Made by a program: the position numbers and the translations under genes. From Lentibacillus sp. CBA3610 (GTDB taxonomy: Bacteria > Bacillota > Bacilli > Bacillales > Amphibacillaceae), in the NCBI RefSeq assembly GCF_013373365.1, contig NZ_CP035925.1:1240001-1304000 (forward strand): DNA of 64,000 nucleotides, given 5' to 3'. A model generated the notes under the pieces. The model was not told the origin of the DNA. It did not search any database and was given only the letters and a program-made list of their open reading frames with translations. Below, piece after piece: positions 39,355-48,420 of this stretch (position 1 is the first letter of the stretch; every line of letters begins with the position of its first letter).

Positions 39355-39983
39355 GATGACCCTCCCTCCCCTATAATGGTGATCTTCTCTTTCTCTACAT
39401 CCCATAAATCCTGAAGCAGTTGTTTAATCCCTTCCACATCAAGATCCACTTCTTCTTCAGAAGGCTCATCAGTATCTATGACTACATCTTCAACTGCATC
39501 CACTCCCCCCTCACCTGGTTGTGATTCCTGCAATGTTACATTGATTTCATCCAGGTTCTCATCCAGGTTTTCATATGTAAGGTCAGCATCCCCGGAAATT
39601 TGCAAATCGATTTGTATTATTTCCTGCTCATATTCCTGCTGCAAAGAGCTGTTAGCTAAATCTTTCAGTTGGACAGCCATCTGTTCTAAAATATATGCAT
39701 GTTGGGAAGCTTGTATTTCACTTTTTTGCGTTTTCATTAAATTTTCTGTCTGAACCATCTCATCCTGCTCGCTTTCAATCTGTTCCATGGATCCCTCCAG
39801 TGCCTGTCTAATGTCCATATCAAACAAATAAAATACCGGTTTTAAAATTAGGAGAATTAGAATCAGACCAACAACCAATTTGACATATTTTTTCATTGAA
39901 GTTGCCGGAACAAGCAAATCAACGACAGATGCCAGCAGTAAAAATATGATGATTTGTGTTACCCATTCAATCAGTACATCCAT
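39351..39983 (-). CDS. spoIIIAF: Stage III sporulation protein SpoIIIAF
   Basis: A 210-residue protein with two N-terminal membrane segments (about residues 10-26 and 34-50, split by VPATSMKKYVKLVVG) and a C-terminal acidic ring-building domain (QEYEQEIIQIDLQISGDADL, then GIKQLLQDLWDVEKEKITI). It is part of the SpoIIIA-SpoIIQ channel. It begins 11 bases after spoIIIAE. Confidence 0.93.
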   Translation of the reverse strand: MDVLIEWVTQIIIFLLLASVVDLLVPATSMKKYVKLVVGLILILLILKPVFYLFDMDIRQALEGSMEQIESEQDEMVQTENLMKTQKSEIQASQHAYILEQMAVQLKDLANSSLQQEYEQEIIQIDLQISGDADLTYENLDENLDEINVTLQESQPGEGGVDAVEDVVIDTDEPSEEEVDLDVEGIKQLLQDLWDVEKEKITIIGEGGSS

Positions 39984-39994
39984 TGTCCGACCCC

Positions 39995-41182
39995 CTAACG
40001 AAGGAGAATTGTTATATTGCTTGCGGCAACTAAAATAACAATTGACAGAAAGAACATTAATGTGACAGCTAATAAACAGGCAAGAATAAATACGATATAT
40101 TTACCGATTGTATCCAATGCTGTAATAACCGGACCATCACCAACAGGCTGCAGGATAGCTGCGGCCAGTTTATAAACAAGAGCAATGGCAAATATTTTCA
40201 GCGCCGGAAATACGGCAATCAATATGACGATCAATACACCGACAATGCCAACAGCATTTTTTAATAATAACGACGCGCTTAAAATCGTGTCTGTCGCATC
40301 CGTGAACGTCCTCCCGACGACCGGTATAAAATTGCCGGTAATGAATTTCGTTGTTTTCATGGCAACGCCGTCCTGAATAGCACTTGACGCTCCCTGGACA
40401 GACATAACACCCAGAAAGATTGTTAAAAATACACCTAATGTTCCCATTCCAACTTGTTTGAACAGATTTGCAAGATTCGTAACTTTATAATTGTCATTTA
40501 AACTGCTGACAATCAGTAAAAGTGCAGCCAGAAATAATAACGGCAAAATAAATTTAGAGACAAGTACGCCACTCACGTTAATAAGAAATATGATAATCGG
40601 ATGAAAGAAAGACACCGTTATAACATTGCCGAGGGTGGCCATAATGCCGAGAACAAGCGGTAATAAAGCAATCATAAAGCTGCTCATCATGTCGATCGCA
40701 TCACTGGCATAGGAAACCGCCGAATAAAAACTGTTAAGAGCCAAATAGATCAGTACGATATAGACAACATAATAGGCAATTTTACTGACCGCACTTTTTT
40801 CAAATGCTGTATGCATCGTTTGTAAAATAACCGAGAATAATGTCAGCATGAGCAGTGTACCTAATAATTTCCCATTCAGGATCAGCTCATGCAGCAAATA
40901 CTCAACAAGACCCCGTAATGTATTTTCTATGGAAAAAGATCCGTTGTCTTTAATAAATTCATAGATACTCGTTTTCTCAAGCTCTGGTACATAGCCCCCA
41001 TAGTCATCAATAAGCGTGCTCCAGTACGATTCAACCCCGTCAAGCTGAACATCATTCAGTATTTGTTCTTCGATATCTTCCGGATTCATTTCTTCCTGAT
41101 TTTCGTCCGCTGAAACAGTCGTTTGTCCTATCAGGAGTAACAGTAACATGAAAGTGATCCCGACTATCTTATTTCGTTTCAC
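39995..41182 (-). CDS. spoIIIAE: Stage III sporulation protein SpoIIIAE
   Basis: A 395-residue protein with a signal peptide (residues 1-25, cleavage near VSA-DEN), an extracytoplasmic segment to about residue 90 and about seven to eight membrane segments. Characteristic stretches are GNFIPVVGRTFTDATDTIL and the GDGPVITALDTIGKY loop. It is the largest polytopic part of the SpoIIIA channel. Length is normal. Confidence 0.95.
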   Translation of the reverse strand: MKRNKIVGITFMLLLLLIGQTTVSADENQEEMNPEDIEEQILNDVQLDGVESYWSTLIDDYGGYVPELEKTSIYEFIKDNGSFSIENTLRGLVEYLLHELILNGKLLGTLLMLTLFSVILQTMHTAFEKSAVSKIAYYVVYIVLIYLALNSFYSAVSYASDAIDMMSSFMIALLPLVLGIMATLGNVITVSFFHPIIIFLINVSGVLVSKFILPLLFLAALLLIVSSLNDNYKVTNLANLFKQVGMGTLGVFLTIFLGVMSVQGASSAIQDGVAMKTTKFITGNFIPVVGRTFTDATDTILSASLLLKNAVGIVGVLIVILIAVFPALKIFAIALVYKLAAAILQPVGDGPVITALDTIGKYIVFILACLLAVTLMFFLSIVILVAASNITILLR

Positions 41183-41211
41183 TCAGCGCATAACCCCTTT
41201 CCCGGACTGAT

Positions 41212-41604
41212 TCAGACCGAATCGACGAAGCTCAGGATTGCTTCGATAACTGCCGTAATAATAGGAATAGCCAATAAAAGAATAAATATCTTTCCGGCGA
41301 GTTCGATTTTGGCTGCTACCGACTGGAGGCCGGCATCCTTCGTGAGGTTAGCTCCAAGCTCTGTAATGTAAGCTATCCCGATGATTTTTAAGATGGTCTC
41401 CATATACATGCCATCAACATTGGCTCTATTCCCCAATGACTCAATCAGCTGAAAAATAACACCAATTTGTTGAATAACAATCAGAAAGATAAGGATTGTC
41501 GTGATGAGTACTAAAAAAAAGGCAAAGGAAGCATTGAGCTCCTTCAATACGATGTAAAGAATACTGGTAATGATCCCGATAGCGACGATCTGGAAGATAT
41601 CCAT
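41212..41604 (-). CDS. spoIIIAD: Stage III sporulation protein SpoIIIAD
   Basis: A 130-residue hydrophobic protein with four membrane segments, starting MDIFQIVAIGIITSILYIVLK and containing ILKIIGIAYITELGANLTKDAG. It is a paralogue of SpoIIIAC. It lies between spoIIIAC and spoIIIAE with short gaps (6 and 29 bases). Confidence 0.95.
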   Translation of the reverse strand: MDIFQIVAIGIITSILYIVLKELNASFAFFLVLITTILIFLIVIQQIGVIFQLIESLGNRANVDGMYMETILKIIGIAYITELGANLTKDAGLQSVAAKIELAGKIFILLLAIPIITAVIEAILSFVDSV

Positions 41605-41610
41605 TTGTAA

Positions 41611-41817
41611 CTACCCCTGGAAAAGGAATACGGATTTTATCTGCTCAAATAGATCAGAAAGACCATCAATGACAATAACCAATACAATAATAAATCCTAC
41701 CAGTGTTGCAAATTGTGCGATTTCTTCCTTACCCATTTGCTTCAATATCGTGTGTATGAGGGCAACAATAATGCCAATCCCTGCAATTTGAAATAATATG
41801 GATGCATCAATAGCCAT
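41611..41817 (-). CDS. spoIIIAC: Stage III sporulation protein SpoIIIAC
   Basis: A 68-residue protein with two membrane segments, MAIDASILFQIAGIGIIVALIH at the start and FATLVGFIIVLVIVIDGLSDLF near the end. The size is the same as in B. subtilis. It is part of the channel complex. Confidence 0.95.
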   Translation of the reverse strand: MAIDASILFQIAGIGIIVALIHTILKQMGKEEIAQFATLVGFIIVLVIVIDGLSDLFEQIKSVFLFQG

Positions 41818-41835
41818 AGAAGTACTCCTTTCCCT

Positions 41836-42348
41836 CTAAATAAGCAGCAATACGATGAAGATACCAGACAGAAGACCTAAACTTTTTGCCATTTTACTGT
41901 ATTTATACTGCTGTTCCCGAGCATCATCCAATTCCCGGTCCAAGTGTTTAATCGTCAAATGAATATGCTTTTGCTGCTGATCAAAATCATGCTGTCCCAG
42001 TGTTCTTCCAAACTGCTTCAGTATTTCACCCTCATTGGCGTCCAGTGCAGATGTATTCATTAACACATCGACATGCTCGGCCCAAATACTGTACAATTCA
42101 ACATTATGCTTGCGCAGCGAAACATCCAATTTATTAAAAAATGCACTCGCAGGCTGCGGAATCTGCATCGCTATTGTCGCGAACACATCCGGTAAGGGCA
42201 GCTGACTATAAAGTATTTCCGCCTCCAGAATCTGCAAAGCATTTTTCATTTGTCTGATATGCTTTGGTCTTTCATTTAATTTTGTACTGATATTAAAGCC
42301 TATCAACGTTGTCATGCCTATGAAAAGAAGCGCGCCAATCCACTGCAT
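41836..42348 (-). CDS. spoIIIAB: Stage III sporulation protein SpoIIIAB
   Basis: A 170-residue protein, with an N-terminal membrane segment (about residues 3-20), a helical cytoplasmic part (ERPKHIRQMKNALQILEAEILYSQLPLPD) and a C-terminal membrane segment. The fold resembles type II secretion GspF-like platform proteins. The start lies 56 bases inside the spoIIIAA reading frame, an unusually long overlap. Confidence 0.93.
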   Translation of the reverse strand: MQWIGALLFIGMTTLIGFNISTKLNERPKHIRQMKNALQILEAEILYSQLPLPDVFATIAMQIPQPASAFFNKLDVSLRKHNVELYSIWAEHVDVLMNTSALDANEGEILKQFGRTLGQHDFDQQQKHIHLTIKHLDRELDDAREQQYKYSKMAKSLGLLSGIFIVLLLI

Positions 42349-43273
42349 TCGTTACGCACCTCGGTTTCTGCCAAAGATTTTCGCCTTTTTGATTATAAAC
42401 CTGATAAATATCACCAGGTTTGAGCTGCCTGTCCAATAAGACATACCGGTGAAAAACGTGTTCTGTAAACAACGGCTGTAAAGATGGGCGTTTTTGCAGT
42501 GCTTCCAGCGAATTGCCGTGGATGGTACATATGACGATCACACCGGCATTAATGGCTTCCATTAAAGCTTGTACATCCGACTGGCTCCCAATTTCATCAA
42601 CAATCAATACTTCGGGGGACATTGATCTGATCATCATCATCATCCCCTCGTCTTTGGGACATGCATCCATTACATCAGTCCTTATCCCCAGGTCATGTTG
42701 TGGAATGCCTTTTTTTGAACCGCCAATTTCGGACCGTTCATCAACGATACCGACTTTGTGGGCGTCAGCTTTATTCCAGCCTGAACCAATCAGACGGGCT
42801 ATATCGCGAATTAACGTTGTCTTCCCTGTTTGCGGCGGGCCTATCAGCAGTGTGTTGAGATACCCGTGCTGATAAAGATACGGGATGAGTGGCAGTGCCG
42901 CTCCAATTTTTTGTTTGGCAATCCGAATATTGAAAAAGGCTATATGCTGGATAGCTTTCACATGTCCATGAATTGTGTTTACTTTGCCCGATAACCCGAC
43001 ACGGTGACCGCCCTCTATCGTGACGTACCCTTCACGTAATTCATCTTCCATCCTGTATAAAGAAAATTCACTGAGCTGATTCAAGACAAATATACTGTCG
43101 TTTCTGTCCGGCCTGAAACCTTGAAGCCATTCTCTATGGTCATCAAAAATTAACTCAATGGGCTGATGAAGCCTGAAGCGGATCTCCTGCATACTATCCC
43201 AGCGATTATGAAGTTTTTTCTGGATAGCTTGTCTCATATTTTCCGGGAACAGACCCAATATTTCTTCCATCAC
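42293..43273 (-). CDS. spoIIIAA: Stage III sporulation ATPase SpoIIIAA
   Basis: A 326-residue secretion-type ATPase. Walker A is IGPPQTGKTTLIRDIARL, the Asp box region has VGIVDERSEIGGS, and Walker B is LIVDEIGSQSDVQALMEAI. It is thought to power the SpoIIIA-SpoIIQ channel. GTG (43273) and ATG (43270) are adjacent start options behind AAGGTGAGG. The C-terminal 19 or so residues overlap spoIIIAB and are not conserved, so the natural stop might be earlier in other strains. Confidence 0.95.
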   Translation of the reverse strand: MMEEILGLFPENMRQAIQKKLHNRWDSMQEIRFRLHQPIELIFDDHREWLQGFRPDRNDSIFVLNQLSEFSLYRMEDELREGYVTIEGGHRVGLSGKVNTIHGHVKAIQHIAFFNIRIAKQKIGAALPLIPYLYQHGYLNTLLIGPPQTGKTTLIRDIARLIGSGWNKADAHKVGIVDERSEIGGSKKGIPQHDLGIRTDVMDACPKDEGMMMMIRSMSPEVLIVDEIGSQSDVQALMEAINAGVIVICTIHGNSLEALQKRPSLQPLFTEHVFHRYVLLDRQLKPGDIYQVYNQKGENLWQKPRCVTNAVDWRASFHRHDNVDRL

Positions 43274-43304
43274 ATGTCCTCACCTTCACAATAGCTTGTT
43301 AGTA

Positions 43305-43333
43305 AATGTATGTTTTTCAGAATAAATTATGAC
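43305..43333 (-). promoter_or_regulatory. Sigma-E promoter of the spoIIIA operon
   Basis: The minus strand reads GTCATAAT, 13 bases, CATACATT. The -10 box agrees with the sigma-E consensus, and the -35 box agrees in its ATA part. It is located 32 bases upstream of the spoIIIAA start, as expected for mother-cell expression. Confidence 0.75.
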
Positions 43334-43356
43334 TTTCAAGCGCGGTAAAAGTGCAT

Positions 43357-43390
43357 AAAAAAACGGCCCTGACTTACAGGACCGTTTTTT
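43357..43390 (-). terminator. Terminator after efp
   Basis: On the minus strand AAAAAACGGTCCTG and CAGGGCCGTTTTTT form a 14-base stem with one G-U pair. It insulates spoIIIA from efp. Confidence 0.85.
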
Positions 43391-43419
43391 AGGATAAAAC
43401 GTATGACATTTGGATGATG

Positions 43420-43513
43420 TTTTTTAATACCGAAATCGGCTAATTCGCCGATTTCTTCAAGTCCGACTTCCGGCATCTGACCTCTGGAAAGGCGAGGCTG
43501 GGCCTGAGTTTTT
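43420..43513 (-). repeat. R2 repeat copy c
   Basis: On the minus strand: CTCAGGCCCAGCCTCGCC, CCAGAGGTCAGATGCCGG, AAGTCGGACTTGAAG, then the hairpin GAAATCGGC-GAATTA-GCCGATTTC. It begins just after the efp stop codon and reads in the efp direction. Confidence 0.8.
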
Positions 43514-43518
43514 CTTAT

Positions 43519-44076
43519 TTATGCTCTGGATACATATTTACCTTCCGATGTACTGATGACCAGGACGTCACCTTCATTAATGAAGAGTGGGACCTGAACC
43601 GTATAACCGGTCTCCAATGTTGCGGGTTTCGTTCCCCCGCTTGCTGTATCGCCTTTCAATCCTGGTTCTGTTTCCGTTACAGTCAGTTCCACATTTTTAG
43701 GAAGATCAACACCGATGACTTCGCCTTCATAGGTTATCACTGAAACTTCCATATTTTCCCTCATAAAATTTAATTCGTTTTCAATCTGGTTAGTCTGCAG
43801 CTCCAGCTGGTCATATGTGTTTGTATCCATAAATGCATGCGTGTCGCCTGATGCGTATAGATATTGCATCTTCCTGTTTTCAATATGTGCTTTATTAACT
43901 TTCTCACCAGCCCGGAATGTTTTATCCTGGACATTGCCAGTCCGCACATTTCTGAGTTTTGACCGGACAAAAGCGGCGCCCTTTCCGGGTTTAACATGCT
44001 GAAAATCAACGACTTGCCAGGCATCATTATCCAGTTCGATTGTTAAACCAGTCTTAAAATCATTGACGGATATCAT
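43519..44076 (-). CDS. efp: Translation elongation factor P
   Basis: A 185-residue EF-P with three beta-barrel domains. The N-terminal domain tip loop is VKPGKGAAF, the site of lysine modification (K of PGKG, about residue 31). It relieves ribosome stalling at polyproline. The start has AAGGAGGA upstream. A spoIIIA-adjacent efp is standard in Bacillus, but yqhV, often found between them, is missing. R1 copy E separates efp from yqhT. Confidence 0.97.
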   Translation of the reverse strand: MISVNDFKTGLTIELDNDAWQVVDFQHVKPGKGAAFVRSKLRNVRTGNVQDKTFRAGEKVNKAHIENRKMQYLYASGDTHAFMDTNTYDQLELQTNQIENELNFMRENMEVSVITYEGEVIGVDLPKNVELTVTETEPGLKGDTASGGTKPATLETGYTVQVPLFINEGDVLVISTSEGKYVSRA

Positions 44077-44106
44077 ATCGAAGTCCTCCTTAAGCTTAAA
44101 ATTTAT

Positions 44107-44633
44107 GGCTCTTTTCGTAATCTTTGTTGTTCTGGATTCTCAGCTGATATAAACTGCGACACAATGAAGAATTAGAGTGCTATGACACCGCTCCGGAAAT
44201 ACACTCCGCGCACCTTAGGGCGGCTGGTGAGCCTCCTCGCGCTGTATGCTCGTCGTGTTGCAAGAATTTTCGGTGAAGCAGCACTCCTCGCAACTCGCAG
44301 CCTATTCGGTTGATGTTTCGCTTGTCGCTGCGGGGTCTCACCTATGCCTATCCTCCCGCTGGAGTCTCCGCGTATTTCCTCCGCTGTTTGCTGTTTATAA
44401 TCTCATTTTGTGTTGTTTAATTAAACCTCTCTTGTGGTTGTTGATTGGAGTGGAGGGCAGGAGACTCCTGCGGGAAAGCGGGCAGCTGGACCTGAGCAGG
44501 AAGCGGTTTTCTTCCGAGGAGGCTGAAGCGTTGCCCTAAGGTGCGCGACTGCCCGAAACGGAAATCAACAAAGCACTCTGTGTCGCAGTTTATGGGTTTT
44601 GTATTGGAAACAACAGTCGTTTGAATCAGTCTT
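44107..44633 (+). repeat. R1 repeat copy E (longest, hybrid core)
   Basis: The left end GGCTCTTTTCGTAATCTTTG and GATATAAACTGCGACAC are typical R1. Module 1 is the long form with an added segment (CTGTATGCTCGTCGTGTTGC...). Module 2 is of a different type: GGCAGGAGACTCCTGCGG, GCGGGCAGCTGGACC, CGAGGAGGCTGAAGCG and GCGCGACTGCCC, with ends GGGCAG/CTGCCC. The element closes with GTCGCAGTTTATGGGTTTTG and ends directly before the yqhT stop. Confidence 0.83.
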
Positions 44634-44636
44634 GCC

Positions 44637-45698
44637 TTATAACTGAATTAATTCTTTTGGTGCACGAGTCAGTCTTTCATTACCGGACTGTGTGATGACA
44701 AGATCATCTTCTATGCGGCAGCCGCCAACATTTGGCACATAAATACCAGGCTCCACTGTCACAACCATCCCAGGTTCCAATTGTTTGTCTGACCGGAATG
44801 ACAGACTTGGCCCCTCATGTACTTCCATGCCAAGACCATGTCCGGTTGAATGGCCAAAATAATCACCAAACCCTTTAGCTTTAATATGGTCTCTTGTGAG
44901 GGCATCAGCTTCTTTTCCGGTCATGCCCGGTTTGATACCTTCAACACCTTGCAACTGTGCTTCCAGAACAGTGTTATAAATCGTTTTTAGCTCATCATTT
45001 ATTTCACCGACAGCAATTGTTCTGGTCGTATCAGAGCAGTAACCATTCAACAATGCGCCGTAGTCCATGGTTACCAATTCCCCCGATTGGATTTCCTTTT
45101 CAGAAGCGACCCCATGCGGAAGGGCTGCTCGATATCCTGAGGCAACTATAATGTCAAAACTGGATGATGCTGCACCTTGTCTGCGTATGAAAAATTCCAG
45201 TTCATTTGAGATATCAATTTCTTTAACACCTGGTTTAATATAAGTTTGAATATGTTCAAATGCGTCATCTGCTATTTTAGCTGCCTGTTTTAAAATTGTC
45301 AGTTCGTCATCTGATTTAACGAGCCGGATTTCTTCCACGAGACCACTGACAGGCACCAATTCAGCCTCGAACATCTCTTTATATTGTTCGTAATCCGAAA
45401 ATGTCACCTGATCTTTTTCAAACCCGATACGTTTTACGTTCATTTGCTTTAACTGTGTATTGATTTCCTGATGGATTAACTGTTTATGTTCAACAACCGT
45501 AAAATCAGTTGCCTGCTCATTTGCCTGTTCTATGTAACGAAAATCTGTTATGAAGCGTGCATCATTGTGACTGACAACTGCCGCTCCTGCTGTACCGGTA
45601 AACCCGGTTATATATCTTCTGTTGATTGGACTGTTAATTAAAATGGCGTCCAGGTTTTTAGCCTCTAATTTTTCACGAATTTTGTCTAATTTCCCCAT
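44637..45698 (-). CDS. yqhT: M24B Xaa-Pro aminopeptidase YqhT
   Basis: A 353-residue creatinase-fold peptidase. The metal ligands appear in VTMDYGALL (D), YCSDTTRTIA (D), GHSTGHGLGMEVHE (H), VTVEPGIY (E) and CRIEDDL (E). The N-terminal domain has the NRRYITGFTG motif. It removes N-terminal residues before proline; B. subtilis names it PapA/YqhT. It is downstream of aroQ with 18 bases between. Confidence 0.94.
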   Translation of the reverse strand: MGKLDKIREKLEAKNLDAILINSPINRRYITGFTGTAGAAVVSHNDARFITDFRYIEQANEQATDFTVVEHKQLIHQEINTQLKQMNVKRIGFEKDQVTFSDYEQYKEMFEAELVPVSGLVEEIRLVKSDDELTILKQAAKIADDAFEHIQTYIKPGVKEIDISNELEFFIRRQGAASSSFDIIVASGYRAALPHGVASEKEIQSGELVTMDYGALLNGYCSDTTRTIAVGEINDELKTIYNTVLEAQLQGVEGIKPGMTGKEADALTRDHIKAKGFGDYFGHSTGHGLGMEVHEGPSLSFRSDKQLEPGMVVTVEPGIYVPNVGGCRIEDDLVITQSGNERLTRAPKELIQL

Positions 45699-45716
45699 CT
45701 GATCATCCCTTTCTAT

Positions 45717-46148
45717 TTATTTTTCCAGGAAAGCTTGTGCCGCGAGTCGATAACTCTGCTTGCCAAAACCGACAATCTGCCCATAACAAACGGACGCGAG
45801 CATTGACTGGTGCCGGAAAGCTTCACGTTTATGCACATTCGAAATATGCACTTCGATTACAGGACTATTAATGGCGGCAATTGCATCGCGTAACGCAATA
45901 CTCGTATGTGTATACGCAGCTGGATTAAAAATGATGCCATCATAGCCGGATTCATTCGCCTGATGCAGACGATCAATCAATTCCCCTTCATGGTTCGATT
46001 GAAAACAGTCCAGTTCACCCCCGTGAGCCTGCGCTAATTCGGTCAGTTCCGCTTCAATTGTCTGTAATGTGAATTCCCCGTAAACATCTGTTTCGCGTTT
46101 TCCCAGTAAATTAATATTGGGCCCATTCAAAAGTAAAAGACGGCTCAT
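45717..46148 (-). CDS. aroQ: Type II 3-dehydroquinate dehydratase
   Basis: A 143-residue AroQ. The start is placed at the ATG of MSRLLLLNGPN (46148). Catalytic Tyr in DVYGEFT, the NHEGELID loop, FNPAAYTHTS, VIEVHISNVHKRE and the C-terminal GQIVGFGKQSYRLA are present. It dehydrates 3-dehydroquinate in the shikimate pathway; aroK, a later step, lies at 61.1 kb. The type II enzyme, not type I AroD, is used here. Confidence 0.95.
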   Translation of the reverse strand: MSRLLLLNGPNINLLGKRETDVYGEFTLQTIEAELTELAQAHGGELDCFQSNHEGELIDRLHQANESGYDGIIFNPAAYTHTSIALRDAIAAINSPVIEVHISNVHKREAFRHQSMLASVCYGQIVGFGKQSYRLAAQAFLEK

Positions 46149-46239
46149 GTTACGACTCATTCCCTTATCAATCATAATCGTTATGGACTTCTCCAGTTTA
46201 TCACAAACTAAAATGATTGAATAATGCTAAACACCGAAA

Positions 46240-46752
46240 TTAACTTTTTCTTTCCTTTTCTGCCCTGATTTTCGTTTCAAGATAATCATAAGAGATGGAA
46301 AAACCAATAAACGTACCGTATAATATATATAAGCAGATTGTTGAAACAATTGTAATTAACTTCAGATCTGTCAAATGAGGGATGTTCGGGAAGATTGGCT
46401 GGATAATATAAAATACGATAAACCAGAGAGCAAGACCATAGGCAGCACCCATCCAGAGCGAATTAATCCTTTTGAATAATAGAAAATAAATAAACGCTGT
46501 CGCCAGCGAAAGAATTCCGATCATTAATATCGACAAAACCGAACCTAACCATGAGTCTATCCAGTCTGCAGTAAGCCAGGAACGAAGCAGATAACTCTTG
46601 GGGGCCACCTCTGAGAAGTTAAAAAAGTACAGAACAATCCCAAAAAATCCGCCTATTAATCCCCCGATAAACCCTGTCAGCAGTGATCTGGACAGAATAC
46701 TTAACGGTTCTTCCTGTTTATTCTGTTCCAATTGTTTATCTTGCTTTCCCAT
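46240..46752 (-). CDS. yqhR: Membrane protein YqhR
   Basis: A 170-residue protein with four membrane segments, preceded by a polar N-terminus rich in Q, K and E. The start is the ATG at 46752 behind GGAGGTG. Conserved pieces are GFIGGLIGGFFGIVLYFFNFSEVAP and the MGAAYGLALW stretch. It is YqhR by pattern and position next to aroQ. The function is unknown. Confidence 0.85.
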   Translation of the reverse strand: MGKQDKQLEQNKQEEPLSILSRSLLTGFIGGLIGGFFGIVLYFFNFSEVAPKSYLLRSWLTADWIDSWLGSVLSILMIGILSLATAFIYFLLFKRINSLWMGAAYGLALWFIVFYIIQPIFPNIPHLTDLKLITIVSTICLYILYGTFIGFSISYDYLETKIRAEKERKS

Positions 46753-47040
46753 GAAAACACCTCCATTTGTATTGTTACCAAACACCGCCAATCCAATTAT
46801 GACATTTTTCGGAAAAGGCTATCTTAATAGTGGTTACCTGAGGCGATTTCTAGTAAAATAGAAGATGAAAATATTATTTAATTATGATGCATATTTATAA
46901 CGTGAACGGAAACAATTAAAATAGGGTCTTATCATACAACGTGCCACGTTTTTTCCTAAAGGTTTAAATTGAATGATATAAATGCAGGTAAACGTGGTAT
47001 AAGGGTAATAAGTATTGAAGAAGGAAAGGAGGATATCCCG

Positions 47041-47427
47041 GTGCCTAAAAGTAAAGGAACCTTGGTGGTATATGTGATTATAGGGCTGGCCATTATTGGT
47101 GTTGTCACCCAATTATTCAGCAATACAGCTTCCTTTCTGACAAACATACTGACAATGCTGGGATTTGGGGTAGCTGTGTTTGCTTTGCTCTATTTTCTTG
47201 TTCTGAGAAAAAGGGGTCCTTCAAATTCAAATGATGCCAAAAAATATAAGCAGGCGGTAAAGCAATCAAAAGCCAAATATAATCAGCAGCAAAACAAATC
47301 AGCTACTTCATCAAAATCAAAACGTCCGCAGTCATTCCCGTTAAAAAAGAAATCGGGTAAACGCCCGTCCCATCTGCGGGTGATTGATGGGAATAAATCA
47401 AAAAGAAAAAACCGGGCCAGCTTTTAA
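47041..47427 (+). CDS. yqhP: SA1362-family membrane protein YqhP
   Basis: A 128-residue protein that starts with GTG (47041) eight bases after AAAGGAGG; the reading from 46969 would encode the ribosome site. There are two membrane segments (about residues 6-27 and 33-54), then a long basic tail (KKYKQAVKQSKAKY, KRPQSFPLKKKSGKRPSH). This matches YqhP/SA1362. It is on the plus strand, between yqhR and yqhO. YqhQ, its usual neighbour, is missing. The function is unknown. Confidence 0.82.
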   Translation: MPKSKGTLVVYVIIGLAIIGVVTQLFSNTASFLTNILTMLGFGVAVFALLYFLVLRKRGPSNSNDAKKYKQAVKQSKAKYNQQQNKSATSSKSKRPQSFPLKKKSGKRPSHLRVIDGNKSKRKNRASF

Positions 47428-47441
47428 ACTGGGCCGGTTTT
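47408..47441. terminator. Bidirectional terminator between yqhP and yqhO
   Basis: AAAACCGGGCCAG and CTGGGCCGGTTTT form a near-perfect 13-base stem that overlaps the yqhP stop codon and ends at the yqhO stop. Confidence 0.88.
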
Positions 47442-48331
47442 CAATTTGGCCAATGCTTCAGAAACAAGTCAGCTTTTTGTTTCCCGATATGAATCAATTG
47501 TTCTTTTGTATCATCGGTAAGCTTAAAATCAGTTGTGTCAACATGATCCACCGGAATGAAAATAATATTATCTTTATCCGATTTGGATACATAACGGGCA
47601 TCATGAGCGTTCAACATCGTGGAAAACAAGGCATGAAACATATCAAGTGCGTTTCGGATATCACGCGGTTTTTCCTGTCCCGGATAGCCGCTTAGTTTCA
47701 CCCCTAATACCGGACGTTTACTTCGGTTGGTCGCATCTTTAAAAACCCATAATGGAAAATTGCTCAATAATCCCCCATCAACAATAAGGCTTTTTTTAGC
47801 CGTTTTTCCGGGTATTTTCTTCGGCATAAAAAAATATGGAAAACCGGCACTCATTCTCACGGCTTTGGCAACAGGAAAATAATTCGGGTTAATACCATAA
47901 ATTCGTTTTAAGTCATCCGGAATAACGACAAGTTTCCCAAGCGATATATCACTGATAACCACTTTCAGATAATCAGGTTTCAAATCATGGAAAGTGTATA
48001 TATTTTTTGCCGCCAGCTGTTTATAGATCCACTTTTCCAGTTTATTGCCTTTATAGAGACCAAGTTGGAAATAAAGGTTTATCCATTTGGAGAAAGGAAT
48101 AAGCGTTGTCCATTTGGGGGGATCCAAAAGCTGTTCCGTATCCAGCTCTTGCATCATCTCATCTATCTCGTCAATCTGGTAGCCGGCTGAAAGAAAAGCC
48201 GCCATAATAGCCCCGGCAGATGAACCTGCCAGCCGTTCGAACGAATGATTGTGTTCTGAAATACGATGAAGCGCTCCAAGAAGAGCATATGCTTTTATAC
48301 CGCCTCCTGAAAAAACACCGTCAATTTTCAT
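47441..48331 (-). CDS. yqhO: Patatin-like phospholipase YqhO
   Basis: A 296-residue patatin-fold hydrolase. The oxyanion loop is FSGGGIKAYALLGAL (residues 7-21), the nucleophile is S in GSSAGA (about residue 38), and the catalytic Asp is in IVDGGLLSNFP. Such enzymes hydrolyse acyl esters of lipids; the substrate here is unknown. It converges with yqhP and is upstream of no clear partner. The length fits YqhO. Confidence 0.92.
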   Translation of the reverse strand: MKIDGVFSGGGIKAYALLGALHRISEHNHSFERLAGSSAGAIMAAFLSAGYQIDEIDEMMQELDTEQLLDPPKWTTLIPFSKWINLYFQLGLYKGNKLEKWIYKQLAAKNIYTFHDLKPDYLKVVISDISLGKLVVIPDDLKRIYGINPNYFPVAKAVRMSAGFPYFFMPKKIPGKTAKKSLIVDGGLLSNFPLWVFKDATNRSKRPVLGVKLSGYPGQEKPRDIRNALDMFHALFSTMLNAHDARYVSKSDKDNIIFIPVDHVDTTDFKLTDDTKEQLIHIGKQKADLFLKHWPN

Positions 48332-48420
48332 CTGTTCTCTCCCCGATGTCTTAGTAGCCTTTTATATATATGTAAGACCACACAAGGGGAAATAGAACAC
48401 AAAATTATGAGATATGTGAA

